Shown piece after piece: positions 54,366 to 63,349 of a stretch of 64,000 nucleotides of DNA; position 1 is the stretch's first letter, and each line of letters opens with the position of its first letter. The DNA comes from Eulemur rufifrons (Eukaryota > Chordata > Mammalia > Primates > Lemuridae): the NCBI RefSeq assembly GCF_041146395.1, contig NC_090990.1, forward strand, positions 42,852,001 to 42,916,000. Direction: 5' to 3'. The notes under the pieces were generated by a model. It was not told the DNA's origin, did not search any database, and worked only from the letters and a program-made list of their open reading frames with translations. Both the position numbers and the translations under genes were made by a program.

Positions 54366-54539
54366 CCTGGGGTAGCCTTGTGAGGACTAGATGAAATTTT
54401 CTCTGTGAAGTGTCTAACAGAATGCCTTCCTAGCACGTGGACAGTGCTTGCACTGGTCCCCTCCCTGGTCCTCTGTGAGCTTTCCTCACTGGTTTCAGAC
54501 CCTGAGGGTCCCTCAAGGTCTTCCTAAGGCCACTCAGGA

Positions 54540-55240
54540 GTTGCAGTTCTATGATTTTGAAATTAACCCTTGTTGTCTCCATGTCTGAATAAGCGAGGTT
54601 TTTCAATAATAAGGCAGGGTGATTTATGTAAGGGCCATTTGTCATCATAATAAATTTATTAAACGATCATTGCTGCTTTTTTTCCCCTTCATATTTGTCA
54701 TCAGCGGAGTGGTAATTGGTGTTTGAAATGCGTGCTGGCATGTCATCAAACCAGCCTGCTGTTCTGATCAAGTGACGCCACTTGGCAGCAAGGAGCGCAA
54801 GGAGCTGGGAGAAAGCAGAAGAGTCCAGGCCACAGGCAGTGATATCTTCCCATGGAGGGCAAGGCCCAGGGCTTCCGGATCTCCAAATTAACTCATGCAC
54901 CCCTGTCTCTTCTTCAGCACCAAGCCATGAAGGTGTCTATTGAATTTGCCGATCTCCTTAGACAAGCACAGGTTAAATACACATGCCAAGATGCACTTCA
55001 GCACTTCATTACGGTGCGTTAATTATCATCACCTCCAACGGCAATTAATAACAATTAAGGGTCTTGTAATAACATGAGCACTGTGTGCAGCTCCTTTAGA
55101 AGCTGCAGGAAAGTGGAATGGATGGTTTCGGAATATCAGAGTTGGAACGATCAACCATATTGTCTTAAAATAAGAGTATGAACAATGTTGCCAGGTTCCG
55201 TAAAATGAGTGGCACATGCTACAGGCCACGTCCCTCATTG
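54540..55240. promoter_or_regulatory. candidate conserved enhancer block
   Basis: Repeat-free for about 700 bases and rich in TAAT cores: 'tcataataaatttattaaac' at about 54645, 'cgttaattatcatcacctcc' at about 55017, 'ggcaattaataacaattaag' at about 55040. It also has 'catttgtcatcat' and 'ttgtcatcagc', a paired MEIS/PBX-like theme. Motif density, balanced composition and absence of repeats resemble known deeply conserved developmental enhancers. The call is inference; conservation itself cannot be seen from one sequence. Confidence 0.45.
54852..55022 (+). CDS. candidate 56-codon small ORF / exon
   Basis: Open frame from ATG 54852 to TAA 55020-55022, closed upstream by TGA at 54840. The C-terminal half has a mixed, soluble, helix-like composition (second ATG at 54927, then 'KVSIEFADLLRQAQVKYTCQ', ending FITVR), unlike the low-complexity shadows elsewhere. 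Exactly before codon CAC at 54918 lies an acceptor-like 'tctcttcttcag', and after codon 55011-55013 a donor-like 'gtgcgt'. This gives a 96-nt, phase 0-0 exon model (54918-55013). I do not recognise the protein. It could equally be chance openness in a conserved noncoding block. Listed because it is the only frame here with both plausible composition and plausible splice borders. Confidence 0.25.
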   Translation: MEGKAQGFRISKLTHAPLSLLQHQAMKVSIEFADLLRQAQVKYTCQDALQHFITVR

Positions 55241-55244
55241 TCCC

Positions 55245-55435
55245 TCTAGGCTGGGTTAAGGGACAGACACCAGGAATAGACAGGGCCTGCAGACAGGCTT
55301 ATTTGGGCAGGGTGGTGTTTTTAAATAAGTCATAATTTGAACGCCCTTAGACTGGACCTCCATTCTCCAATTCTGGCTCGTTCCTGAGCCTCTGGTGCCC
55401 TGAAATAAATAGATCTCTGCTCTAGGGTGAAGAAA
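55245..55435. other. unassigned stretch
   Basis: No gene or named repeat. The minus frames at 55256-55572 are unsupported. Confidence 0.3.
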
Positions 55436-55439
55436 GAGG

Positions 55440-55560
55440 TCCAAGATAGCATGATTCCTTCACAGATCTGTTGTGAGGAATGAATGAGAGAAATCATGTG
55501 ATGCACTAACAAAACACTGTCTGGCAAGCATAGCAAGCATTTAACAAATTTCAGCTCTTT
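55440..55560 (+). mobile_element. MIR SINE 3' part
   Basis: 'gttgtgaggaatgaatgaga' and 'ctggcaagcatagcaagcat' are the sense 3' segment. Confidence 0.5.
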
Positions 55561-55659
55561 AAACAAATACAAAGAAATAATGCTTCTCTCCTCCAGTGAA
55601 GCAGGCTATGAAGACTTCAGGCTTTCATGCCTTATTAAGGCATCTGAACGACTGGAGAG

Positions 55660-55830
55660 GCTCTTTGGGGGACCTCAGGCAAGCGGCTTAACCTCTTAGG
55701 AGCTCAGCAGCCCCAGGGGAGAAAAATCCCTATGGCACAGTTTTGTTGTCAGAATTAAGTGGAAGGATATATATCAAAGTGCCTGATGCATAGTAGACAC
55801 GATAAATTGCAATTAGTTTTTTCCTCCTTT
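55660..55830 (+). mobile_element. MIR SINE
   Basis: 'caggcaagcggcttaacctc', 'tgtcagaattaagtggaagg' and 'gcctgatgcatagtagacac' in sense. Confidence 0.7.
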
Positions 55831-55929
55831 TATCTTTTCAGTGTTTAAGGCTAGAGGTCACTGGATCAATCAGCCTCTACCTTGGCTAATAGTAACACAG
55901 GTTGTAAATCTTTGTCGTATCAGAAAGAA

Positions 55930-56155
55930 CACTTTGAATTTCAGGCTTTTGGTGTCAGGCGACACTAGAATGCATCTCAGCTCTGCTACTTTTCAGCTAT
56001 GTGACCTTTCCCAAGTGACCTAAACTCTTGAAGTTGAATTTCCATAAAGGTGAAATGGGAATAATGAAAGGAACAAAGTGTGGTTGGGAGTATTCAAGGA
56101 GACAAGGTATGTGTATAGCTCTTAGGAAGAGCTCCACATATAGTAGTTTTAAGAC
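55930..56155 (+). mobile_element. MIR SINE
   Basis: 'tcaggcttttggtgtcaggc', 'tcagctatgtgacctttccc' and 'ggtgaaatgggaataatgaa' in sense. Confidence 0.75.
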
Positions 56156-56159
56156 AGTT

Positions 56160-56745
56160 ACACCCAACTTGAAATGAGAACTTACCTTTTCATTCAAAGG
56201 CATCCTTAACTGTGTATTTGTCATTGTAACCATTTGATAAATGAAGTTTGCAGTGTTAATTTTCACTCACTTTTCTTTAACCCAAACTGAGAAAAAAATG
56301 ACATTATGCACTTAAAACAATAAGTTGCAATTTTATGAAATTTTAGTGCTTTCTAGAAAGCCACATTAACAATGGCATATACATCTCTAACCAAGAAAAC
56401 CTTTTAAATGATAGCTAAGCTAGTCAAGATCTCTCATTCTAAAACTTACTTGGGGGTTTGTTTACATATACTGGGCAGACACTATTCTCTGGAATAAAAT
56501 CTTTTTGCTAAAGCAGTAAACACTTTCCTTCTCTAATGAATTGCCAATTTTCTAAGGTTAAATACACAGTCTATAGCATTTTCATTTTTTAGAAGATTTT
56601 TCTGTTTATCTTGGGAAATTACAAAGATGATGAAAATCTAAATATAATTTAATGCAAATGTATTCAAATAATTATAGGATGAAAAACAGACAACAAGTCA
56701 AAGCCCCCTACATGTGTTTAAGATGGGTGGTAGGGAGGAAGGTAT
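56160..56745. other. AT-rich unique block
   Basis: About 580 bases with no named repeat or gene. It contains 'gaattgccaattttctaagg', 'gtttacatatactgggc' (forkhead-like GTTTAC) and 'taatttaatgcaaatgtatt'. Could be regulatory or decayed old sequence. Confidence 0.35.
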
Positions 56746-56784
56746 ATTCTCCTTGAGAAGGCAGGTTTGACATGTCCCACCGCA

Positions 56785-57035
56785 GCCCTTTCTCCCTCCT
56801 TACCTCTCTCCTTTGTTCTGTCCTTATCCCTCCCTTTGACAACACATTTCTTTTCTTCTTTGCTTCTCTTGTTTCCTTCTCTCTTTCCCCTCCTCCTCCT
56901 CCTCTTTCTACCCCTAGCTCTGTCTTTTCTCACTGCGTGTGTCTTCCTGTCTCGTGTTGTGTCTCTCTGTATTTTCCTCTCTGTCTGGTTTCCCCATGTC
57001 CTGCCTCTCTCCTCTGCCTCATTCCCTGTGTTGAG
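56785..57035. repeat. polypyrimidine tract (C/T-rich)
   Basis: Strand-asymmetric run of about 250 bp of mostly C and T with 'tcctcctcctcctctt' and CTCTGTCT-type sub-repeats. Both long overlapping frames here (plus Ser/Leu-rich, minus Arg/Lys-rich) are translations of the tract. Confidence 0.85.
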
Positions 57036-57039
57036 AGTG

Positions 57040-57395
57040 ACAGGCCAGCCACTGGGGTACACACTGGCCTGGATGCAAAAAAGGCACTGCTCAGTCACTG
57101 CCCTCGTGGGGCTCATGGTCCCATGGGATAGATGGCGGAGAAGGAGAAGCAAAGGGTCCTGCTAAGAAAGCGGAAGTGTGGCTCTGGAAATCAGCAAGCT
57201 CCTGGGAAAGCAGCCTTGCACTGTCTTGGAAAGGGGAAGGAAGTTAAATAGGAGATGAAGCTTAAAGTATGTCTTGAAGGATGAAAAGAAGTTGTGCAGG
57301 CAGAGGGATTGGCAGGGAGGACACAAAGAAACAGGCGCACAGACACAGGGATTTAAGGAAAGGTGAGAAGATTAGGTCTCGCTGCTAGATTAGAG
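57040..57395 (-). mobile_element. L2 LINE 3' UTR, antisense
   Basis: 'cactgccctcgtggggctca', 'ggaaatcagcaagctcctgg' and 'cttgaaggatgaaaagaagt' fit antisense L2 ('ctgccctcatggagctca', 'gacctgaaggatgag'). Confidence 0.6.
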
Positions 57396-57396
57396 G

Positions 57397-57490
57397 AAGG
57401 AGAGAGAAGAGGAAGAAGAGGGAAGAGGAGAGAGGGTGAGGGAGGAGGGGATGAAGACAGGGTGTGGGTGGGGGTAGCCAGAAGAAGAAG
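57397..57490. repeat. polypurine tract (G/A-rich)
   Basis: 'agagaagaggaagaagaggg' and related G/A runs on the opposite side of the L2 from the C/T tract. The 65-codon Arg/Glu/Gly-rich frame at 57363-57560 is its translation. Confidence 0.8.
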
Positions 57491-57494
57491 GCCC

Positions 57495-58265
57495 TGGAGT
57501 TCTTACAGGTGTACACCAGTCCTGGCTCTGTACAAGAGCTCTATCTTTTGGATCTCATAGGCCAGTTAAAAAAATACAAATAAAAATAAAACAAAAAACC
57601 TGGATCAAGCTTTTAATTTTGCTAGATAGGGACATTTACAAAAAAAGCATTGGCTATTAGTATTACAATTTTATGAAATAAGTGACATTTAACACTCAAA
57701 GCAGAATAAATAATCAGAATAAAGGATATTATTAATAGTTTAAAATGGATCATTTAGATTTAGGTAAAGCTCACTATTTCATTCCTTTTTTCCTCAAGTT
57801 TGCTTCAAAGCAATGAAAACTTGATTGTCCATTGGGGTCACTACACTTGTGTCCACAGATCTGCGTTTGGGACGCCCTTCTGTATGCAGTGTCAAGGAGG
57901 CTGGATTGGTATTTGGGGGTCAGTGAGGAGCTAGCTGGTGAAGGCCTCTAGGGAGATGATGGCTAGTGCCCTTCTGAGCCCATGGGAAGGAACACCAGGG
58001 CAGTGAGGCAGCTCACCTCTAGCCTCCTGTGTTTCCTGGGTCACAAACAATAGTGGCCTAATTCTATTGTTAGTAGATAACCATCTCGCCACAGAGGGTG
58101 GTTGTGTCCACTGAAATGCCTAATAGATGTGAAGGCATTTAAATGTATAGAGATCTCAGTGCAGGGATTCCTGGGTATCAGAGGATCTCCAATCTTGGAC
58201 CCTGGTAGCCAGTGGAACTGTACCGAATAGAGCCATGGAAGGGGTGAGTGGTCAGTTTGAACTTT
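57495..58265. other. unassigned stretch
   Basis: AT-rich at 57560-57770; otherwise non-repeat text. Contains an exact 8-bp inverted SOX-like pair at 58046-58071 (listed next). No gene is seen. Confidence 0.35.
58046..58071. promoter_or_regulatory. inverted SOX-like pair
   Basis: 'aacaatag' (58046-58053) and 'ctattgtt' (58064-58071) are exact reverse complements with a 10-bp spacer. ACAATAG/CTATTGT is the SOX HMG-box core, and an inverted pair is the arrangement used by some SOX dimers. Chance cannot be excluded. Confidence 0.35.
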
Positions 58266-58271
58266 CCCATG

Positions 58272-58635
58272 TGTCTTAGTCTGCTCAGGCTGCTATAACA
58301 AAATATCATAAATTGGTGGTTTATAAACAATAAAAATTTATTTCTCACAGTTCTGGAGCTGAGAAATCCAAGATGGAGGCCCTGGCCAATGTCTGGTGTC
58401 AGACCACTTCCTAGTTCATGAATGGCCGCCATCTTGTCACTGTGTCCTCTCATGACAGAAGGGGTAAGGGATCTCTCTGGGATTTCTTTTATAAGGGCAC
58501 TAATCCCTTTCATGAGGGCTCTATCCTCATGCCCTAATCACCTCCCAAAGGCCTCCAATTCCTAAATCCATCACCTTGGGGGTTAGAGTTTCCATATAGG
58601 AATTTGGGGGAAACAGACACATTCAGTCCTTTGCA
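58272..58635 (-). mobile_element. MST-like MaLR solo LTR with TSD
   Basis: Antisense LTR from 'tgtcttagtctgctcaggct' to 'cattcagtcctttgca' (TG..CA ends), via 'cacagttctggagctgagaa', 'ttataagggcactaatccct', 'cctaatcacctcccaaaggc' and 'caccttgggggttagagttt'. The 5-bp flanks are identical: ccatg at 58267-58271 and 58636-58640. The 111-codon minus frame at 58178-58513 overlaps the LTR and is not a gene. Confidence 0.92.
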
Positions 58636-58640
58636 CCATG

Positions 58641-59130
58641 TGTGATGGTTTATTTTATGTGTCAACTGACTGGCTGTAGGTGCCTTGATTAAATATTACT
58701 TCTGGGTGCATCTGTGAGGGTGTTTCTGGATGAGATTAGAGTGTGAATTGGTGAACTCAATAAAGCAGACAGCCCTCCCCAATGTGGGTGGTCATCATCT
58801 AATCTGTTGAAGGTCTGAACAGAACAAAAGGCAGAGGAAGGAAGAATTCACTCCCTCTTGCCTGACTGCTTGAGCTCGAACCTGGATCTTCTGCCTTTGG
58901 TGGTCCTACTTCTCAGGCCTTCAGACCCAGACTGGGAATCTCCAGCATTGGCTCCCCTGGGTTTCAGGCCTTTAAACTCAAGCTTAATTACACCCACTGG
59001 GTTTCCTCTGCAGATGACAGATTGTGGGACTTCTCAGCCTCTATAATTGTGTGAGCCAATTCCTTATGATAATTCTCTTCCTGTATATGTGCTGCTGGTT
59101 CTGTTTCTCTAGAGAACCCTGACTCATACA
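58641..59130 (+). mobile_element. ERVL-type solo LTR with TSD
   Basis: 490-bp LTR with TG..CA ends: 'tgtgatggtttattttatgt', 'ctgtgagggtgtttctggat', 'ccaatgtgggtggtcatcat', 'gggacttctcagcctctata' and 'agagaaccctgactcataca'. It is flanked by ccatg at 58636-58640 and 59131-59135. The 5-bp duplication indicates an ERVL-like integrase. The exact family name is not recalled. No internal sequence remains. Confidence 0.88.
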
Positions 59131-59139
59131 CCATGCCTC

Positions 59140-59390
59140 TCAAGCACCTGTGTTAGCTACCACTGCAGGAGCCATTACCACGTACCAGGGATCTACTAAA
59201 GGTTTTGCTTATTATCCATTACAACAACTTTTGTGTGCTCAGTGCATATGAAATTTTGTACTTATTTAGTACCAGACAACTCATGATGGGAGAAACAATT
59301 CTTTTTTTTTCCTAACCACTGTATATTCAGAATTTAGTCATTAAATAACCTATGATAAGTGTTGAATGAATATTTTTCATTGAAAATTGA
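59140..59390. other. unassigned stretch
   Basis: No named repeat or gene. A T-run lies at about 59303. Confidence 0.3.
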
Positions 59391-59394
59391 AAAG

Positions 59395-59490
59395 GAGATC
59401 TCTTCAAGGTCTTATAATGAGTAAGGGGCTAAGTGGGATTTGAATTGAAGCTGGACTCCCTGGCCCATACCCATAACCACTGTGTAGACA
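59395..59490 (-). mobile_element. MIR SINE 5' part
   Basis: 'cttataatgagtaaggggct', 'gggatttgaattgaagctgg' and 'catacccataaccactg' in antisense. Confidence 0.6.
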
Positions 59491-59764
59491 CATTGCTCTG
59501 ACTCTAAGCCCAGTAGAACATGCTGCATCGTGCCCATCCCTGGGGATGGGGGTGGTTGGTCAGCAGACCCTTTAGTTCCTCTGCCTGTCTGAGTCCCAGT
59601 GCCTTGTTCTTCCTTTCCAAGGTTACTGCTGTTTAGCCTCCTGGCTACCCTGGTGGAAGAAGATGCCAGGACCAGTTCAATTACTATCTCCCCAGGAAGG
59701 CTTTTATAACGCCCTAAGAGTGGAGGTGTTTATGCCCTCCTTTGTATGCCACAGCCATGGGAGA

Positions 59765-59995
59765 ATTGAAAAGAATGCTTGCCTTGGGTTGAGACAATTT
59801 GGAACTGAGTCCTGACTCTGCCTACTGTAAGCTGTGTGACCTTGAGCAAGTCACAGTCTCTCTGCACTTCAGTTCCCTCATTTGTACAAGAGGATAATAG
59901 CTCTTGCTTTGCCTAGCATTCCAGGGATGTTTTAAGATCAAAGTCAGTGCATTGACAAGTAAGGAAGCGTTTATAAAGTACAATGTGCCAGAAGA
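59765..59995 (+). mobile_element. MIR SINE, near full length
   Basis: 'tgccttgggttgagacaatt', 'agctgtgtgaccttgagcaa', 'cttcagttccctcatttgta' and 'gtgcattgacaagtaaggaa' in sense. Confidence 0.85.
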
Positions 59996-60094
59996 CAGAA
60001 AGGAATGGGCAGTGCAGATACGGACAGAAATGTGGCAGATGCCATGGCTATCTTAGTGAGCTCTTCCCCACTCATTCCTGTCCAACCTACAAAT

Positions 60095-60265
60095 CTTAAG
60101 TCAGTCATTCATCCATTCATTCATTCATTGGTTCACTCATCACATATTCACCAGCTAGCCACTCACGATCAGCTGCTAGGCTCTGAAAATACTCAAATAA
60201 GTAAGATATGATCCTATCTCTTCCACTAGGAAGCTCATTGTCTGTTGGGGAAGTAGGCAGGTACA
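60095..60265 (-). mobile_element. L2 LINE 3' end
   Basis: Opens with 'cattcattcattcattggtt', then 'cagctgctaggctctgaaaa' and 'aggaagctcattgtctgttg', the antisense L2 terminus. The ATTC units are the L2 tail. Confidence 0.7.
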
Positions 60266-60269
60266 TTGA

Positions 60270-60565
60270 AAACCTTTAAAACATCTAACTCTATCTGGGT
60301 ATTTATGATCTGTGTACTAGTCACTCAAAAAACCTTTTACACATTACCAAATATCTTCAACTGCAGTGCTGACATTTGCAACCCATATCTCCTATTTTGT
60401 TTTCATGTATTGAAGCTTATTAGATATTTCACATGGAACATTTATCAAATTAGTTTTGCAAAGTTTTACTCTTCTCATTTCCAGTTTTTACTGTCTTTCT
60501 TCAATATTTTCGAAGAGTTTTTGTGCTTTGGAGAGTCCCAGTTTTGTCTCAAAGCAATAATTAAG
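60270..60565. other. AT-rich stretch with open frame
   Basis: A 122-codon plus frame (60266-60634) is Phe/Ile/Cys-rich owing to T-rich sequence. It looks like chance and no domain is recognised. Confidence 0.3.
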
Positions 60566-60569
60566 TCCA

Positions 60570-60645
60570 ATACTCAACACTGTGCTTACTTTGTGCCCGG
60601 TGCTCTTGCAAGCCCTGAATGCACATTAACTTAATTAGCAGTCTA
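60570..60645 (-). mobile_element. MIR SINE 3' part
   Basis: 'ctttgtgcccggtgctcttg' and 'aatgcacattaacttaatta' match the antisense MIR start. Confidence 0.55.
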
Positions 60646-60649
60646 TTTG

Positions 60650-61175
60650 ATCTCTCCTCCCTAGTCTCCTTAGCATTTTTCTACTTTCACAGAGTTCTTA
60701 TAGTTCCTACAAATTTTAAACCTTTGATTAAAACCATAAATGTGTAAAAATACATCAAATCGTATAAGTAATTAAATCTTCAGACACATGTACAATTTTC
60801 ATAAGCAGTTCCCTGCTCTGTATTGCATTACACAAAAGTGACACATTTACTGTTACATGTTGCAGAAATTCTGAGCTTATTTTAGAAAAGATTACAGAAA
60901 GATATGCCAGAAACACATACATTTCTTATAAATGCCCAGGAGCTATTTGTGCCTTGACAGTATCAATATTTATAGACTGATGTGGATTTCATCTGACCCC
61001 TGTCTGGAGTGTGCGTACGAAAAACCCACCCACCTACCAGTAATTAGGGGAACACACCTGGTGCTCTAAAGCACTAGGGAGGTAGGGAGTGGAGGGAAAG
61101 AGATGTGACAGGTGTTAGTGGAGAACTGTCCAGGAGCCAAGGCAGCCGAAAGGGGAAGGAGGAAGAGTTTTGAAG
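60650..61175. other. unassigned stretch
   Basis: AT-rich and non-repetitive to 60990, then purine-rich. No gene or named repeat is seen. Confidence 0.3.
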
Positions 61176-61178
61176 CAT

Positions 61179-61575
61179 TATACTAGTTTGCTAAGGCTAC
61201 CGTAACAAAATATCACACAGAGGGTTGCTTAAACACAGAAATTCATTTTCTCACAGTTCTAGAGGCTAGCCGTCCAAGTTCAAGGTGTTGGTAGGTTTGG
61301 CTTCTCCTGAGGCCTCTCTCCTTGGCTTGCAGATGGCCAGCTTCTTGCTACATCCTCACGTGATCTTTCCTCTGTGTGTGCATGTCCCTGTGTCTCTTTA
61401 TGTGTCCAAATGTCCTCTTTTTATCAGAACAACAGTCAGAATGGATTAGGGTCCTTTAACCTCATTTAACATTAATTTTCTCTTTTAAAACCTTAACTCC
61501 AAATATAGGCACTAGGGGCACTAGGGGTTAGGACTTAACATAGGAATTTTAGGGGGTTGCAATACAGTCCCTCAC
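61179..61575 (-). mobile_element. MaLR-type solo LTR
   Basis: Antisense LTR: 'actagtttgctaaggctacc', 'cattttctcacagttctaga', 'gaatggattagggtccttta' and 'gttgcaatacagtccctca'. A 9-bp direct repeat 'cactagggg' x2 lies at 61510-61527, where related LTRs have a single copy. No clear TSD was found. Confidence 0.82.
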
Positions 61576-61599
61576 AAATACTCTCAAAACTGGGCTCTA

Positions 61600-61845
61600 A
61601 CGGAACCCCCTCTGGAGAGCTTTCCCAGATTTTTCCAGGCAAAGATAATTGCAGGAATTCTCAGGACACACCCCTTATTCATCTTTATGCCACAGGCTGC
61701 ACTGTAATGACCTTTTCCCCAGACCATACTCATCCCCTCCCCTGGCCCTTAAACTGGGATTTTTTTCAGTGGGAGCCTCTTTTCTTTATATCTCCAACAC
61801 TCAGCAGTGGGTAGGTGCAGTGGGGCCAGTGGGTGGTTGTAAAAT
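61600..61845 (+). mobile_element. L2 LINE 3' portion
   Basis: 'ggagagctttcccagatttt', 'ctttatatctccaacactca' and 'gcagtgggtaggtgcagtgg' follow the sense L2 3' UTR. The frames at 61557-61858 are by-products. Confidence 0.6.
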
Positions 61846-62064
61846 GACTGATCCATGAAGTGAGGACAGAATGTGTCAGGATTTCTCCAAAGAAACAAAG
61901 TATCTCACTTCTAGCCAAGTGAATAGAACACTGGCAGGCTAACAAGTTAAAGGAGAGATTTGACCACGTGTCATTTCAGAGGAAGAACCCAGGTTTTCAG
62001 ATATGGGATGAGGAACTGACAGGCTTCCTGGCCAGGAGCAAATGTGCTGATTGAATATGCTGGA

Positions 62065-62310
62065 GTGGGAAAACCCTGCGTGTAGGAACCAGACAGTCTG
62101 GCTCAAAGCCAAGGTTTTTTTTTTTTTTTTTTGGTCGCTTACTGGCTGGATGACTATGGGCAAGTCAATGAATTGCTCTGAATTGTAATGGGCTTATTAG
62201 TAAAATGGAATAATATGAACTAATTGGAAGGAGTGTGTCTGTAAATGAAGAAACTCATGTCAAGAGCCTACTACAGGATCTGGTATACAGTAGGTGATTC
62301 ACAAATGATC
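62065..62310 (+). mobile_element. MIR SINE with internal poly-T
   Basis: 'aggaaccagacagtctggct', 'gctggatgactatgggcaag', 'tcaatgaattgctctgaatt' and 'gtatacagtaggtgattcac' outline a MIR. The B-box-to-core part is replaced by 18 T at 62115-62132. Confidence 0.7.
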
Positions 62311-62314
62311 AAAA

Positions 62315-62885
62315 AAACTTCCACAGGTCTTAAATCTTTTATAATCCTGCCTAGGTAGTCAGGACTTAGCTGTCCAGATACCTCAAGGACCTGAAAAAAC
62401 ACGTGAATTGATTTGGAATCCCTTGACCTGCCAGAGGGAGGCCTTCTCGGCCCATGGCAGCAAAGAGAAATTGTCATAGCATTCCAAATGTTGGTTTTTT
62501 CCCCTTAAAAAAAATTACATTAGGGCTCCTTGGAGTTCAAATGAAATGCATTCCCATGATAATACTCAGAGCTTAATGTTCATAACATTTCAGAATAAAA
62601 AAAATCAGTTCTGTGTTTACTTTGTGCTTATTAAACAGAAAAAAAGATGAAAGGAGCAAATAGAGGAAAGACAACCAAGATTATTTCCAATTTCTTGAGC
62701 TATTCCTTCCACCTGGATGCTTTGATAATGGCATAGCAGAGAACAAAGTCTGAGGTTACAAGAGGCTCAAAAGTAAGAGGGAAAAATTACTCCAATTCTG
62801 TCATCCAGATATTTCATTTGTAGGGCAACAAACGGCCAAAGGGCCAAATATCAGACGAACTGACTTCAGATTTAAATTGTCTTAA
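62315..62885. other. unassigned stretch
   Basis: No gene or named repeat. AT-rich at 62500-62700. The minus frame at 62271-62477 is unsupported. Confidence 0.3.
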
Positions 62886-62889
62886 GTTT

Positions 62890-63070
62890 TCACAGACCTG
62901 CAGAATTGCAGGTGGGAGGAGGTCTTGAGAGGTCATCTGGAACCTGTGTAAATTTTAAAACCCCTCATCTCGATTATTTTTGAGAATGATAGAAGTGGAA
63001 ATGTTATAACTTGCTTCAAGAGCCCATTCAGATGTTTGACAACCCTCACCTCAGGAAAATTGTCTCTTAA
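62890..63070 (+). mobile_element. L3/CR1-like fragment
   Basis: 'gcaggtgggaggaggtcttg', 'agaggtcatctggaacctgt' and 'ttgacaaccctcacctcagg' resemble the L3 3' region. Highly decayed. Confidence 0.5.
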
Positions 63071-63184
63071 AGCTAAGCTAAGTGATTATTTCTGCTGGGA
63101 AAAAAAAATGTTGGCTATCTTTTTCACCCTGAAAGTAGATAACATGGGGTCTATTTATATAAAAGGAATGGAGTTATCTACTGA

Positions 63185-63345
63185 GTAAGAGACAGTAAAA
63201 GTTACTCTGTCTTTAGAGCCCAAAGAGCTGGGTTAAAATCCCAGTGCAGACTAGCTAGCCATATGACTTCAAGCTAATTACTTTGCTTACCTGAACACCA
63301 TTTTTCTCATTAGTAAAATGGAGCCCTGGCCTCAAAGCATGCTGG
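63185..63345 (+). mobile_element. MIR SINE
   Basis: 'agagcccaaagagctgggtt', 'aaaatcccagtgcagactag' and 'ttctcattagtaaaatggag' in sense. Confidence 0.78.
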
Positions 63346-63349
63346 GTAC

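Noticed and set aside
56718..57165. Arg/Lys-rich minus frame (144 codons) and overlapping Ser/Leu-rich plus frames
   Set aside because: Produced by the strand-asymmetric polypyrimidine tract and the adjoining L2. Low complexity and mutually overlapping on both strands.
58178..58513. 111-codon minus-strand frame that looks protein-like
   Set aside because: Lies mostly inside the MST-like LTR (58272-58635). LTR text commonly leaves such open frames.
60266..60634. 122-codon Phe/Ile/Cys-rich frame
   Set aside because: Arises from T-rich sequence. No domain, no splice context, and it ends in a MIR fragment.
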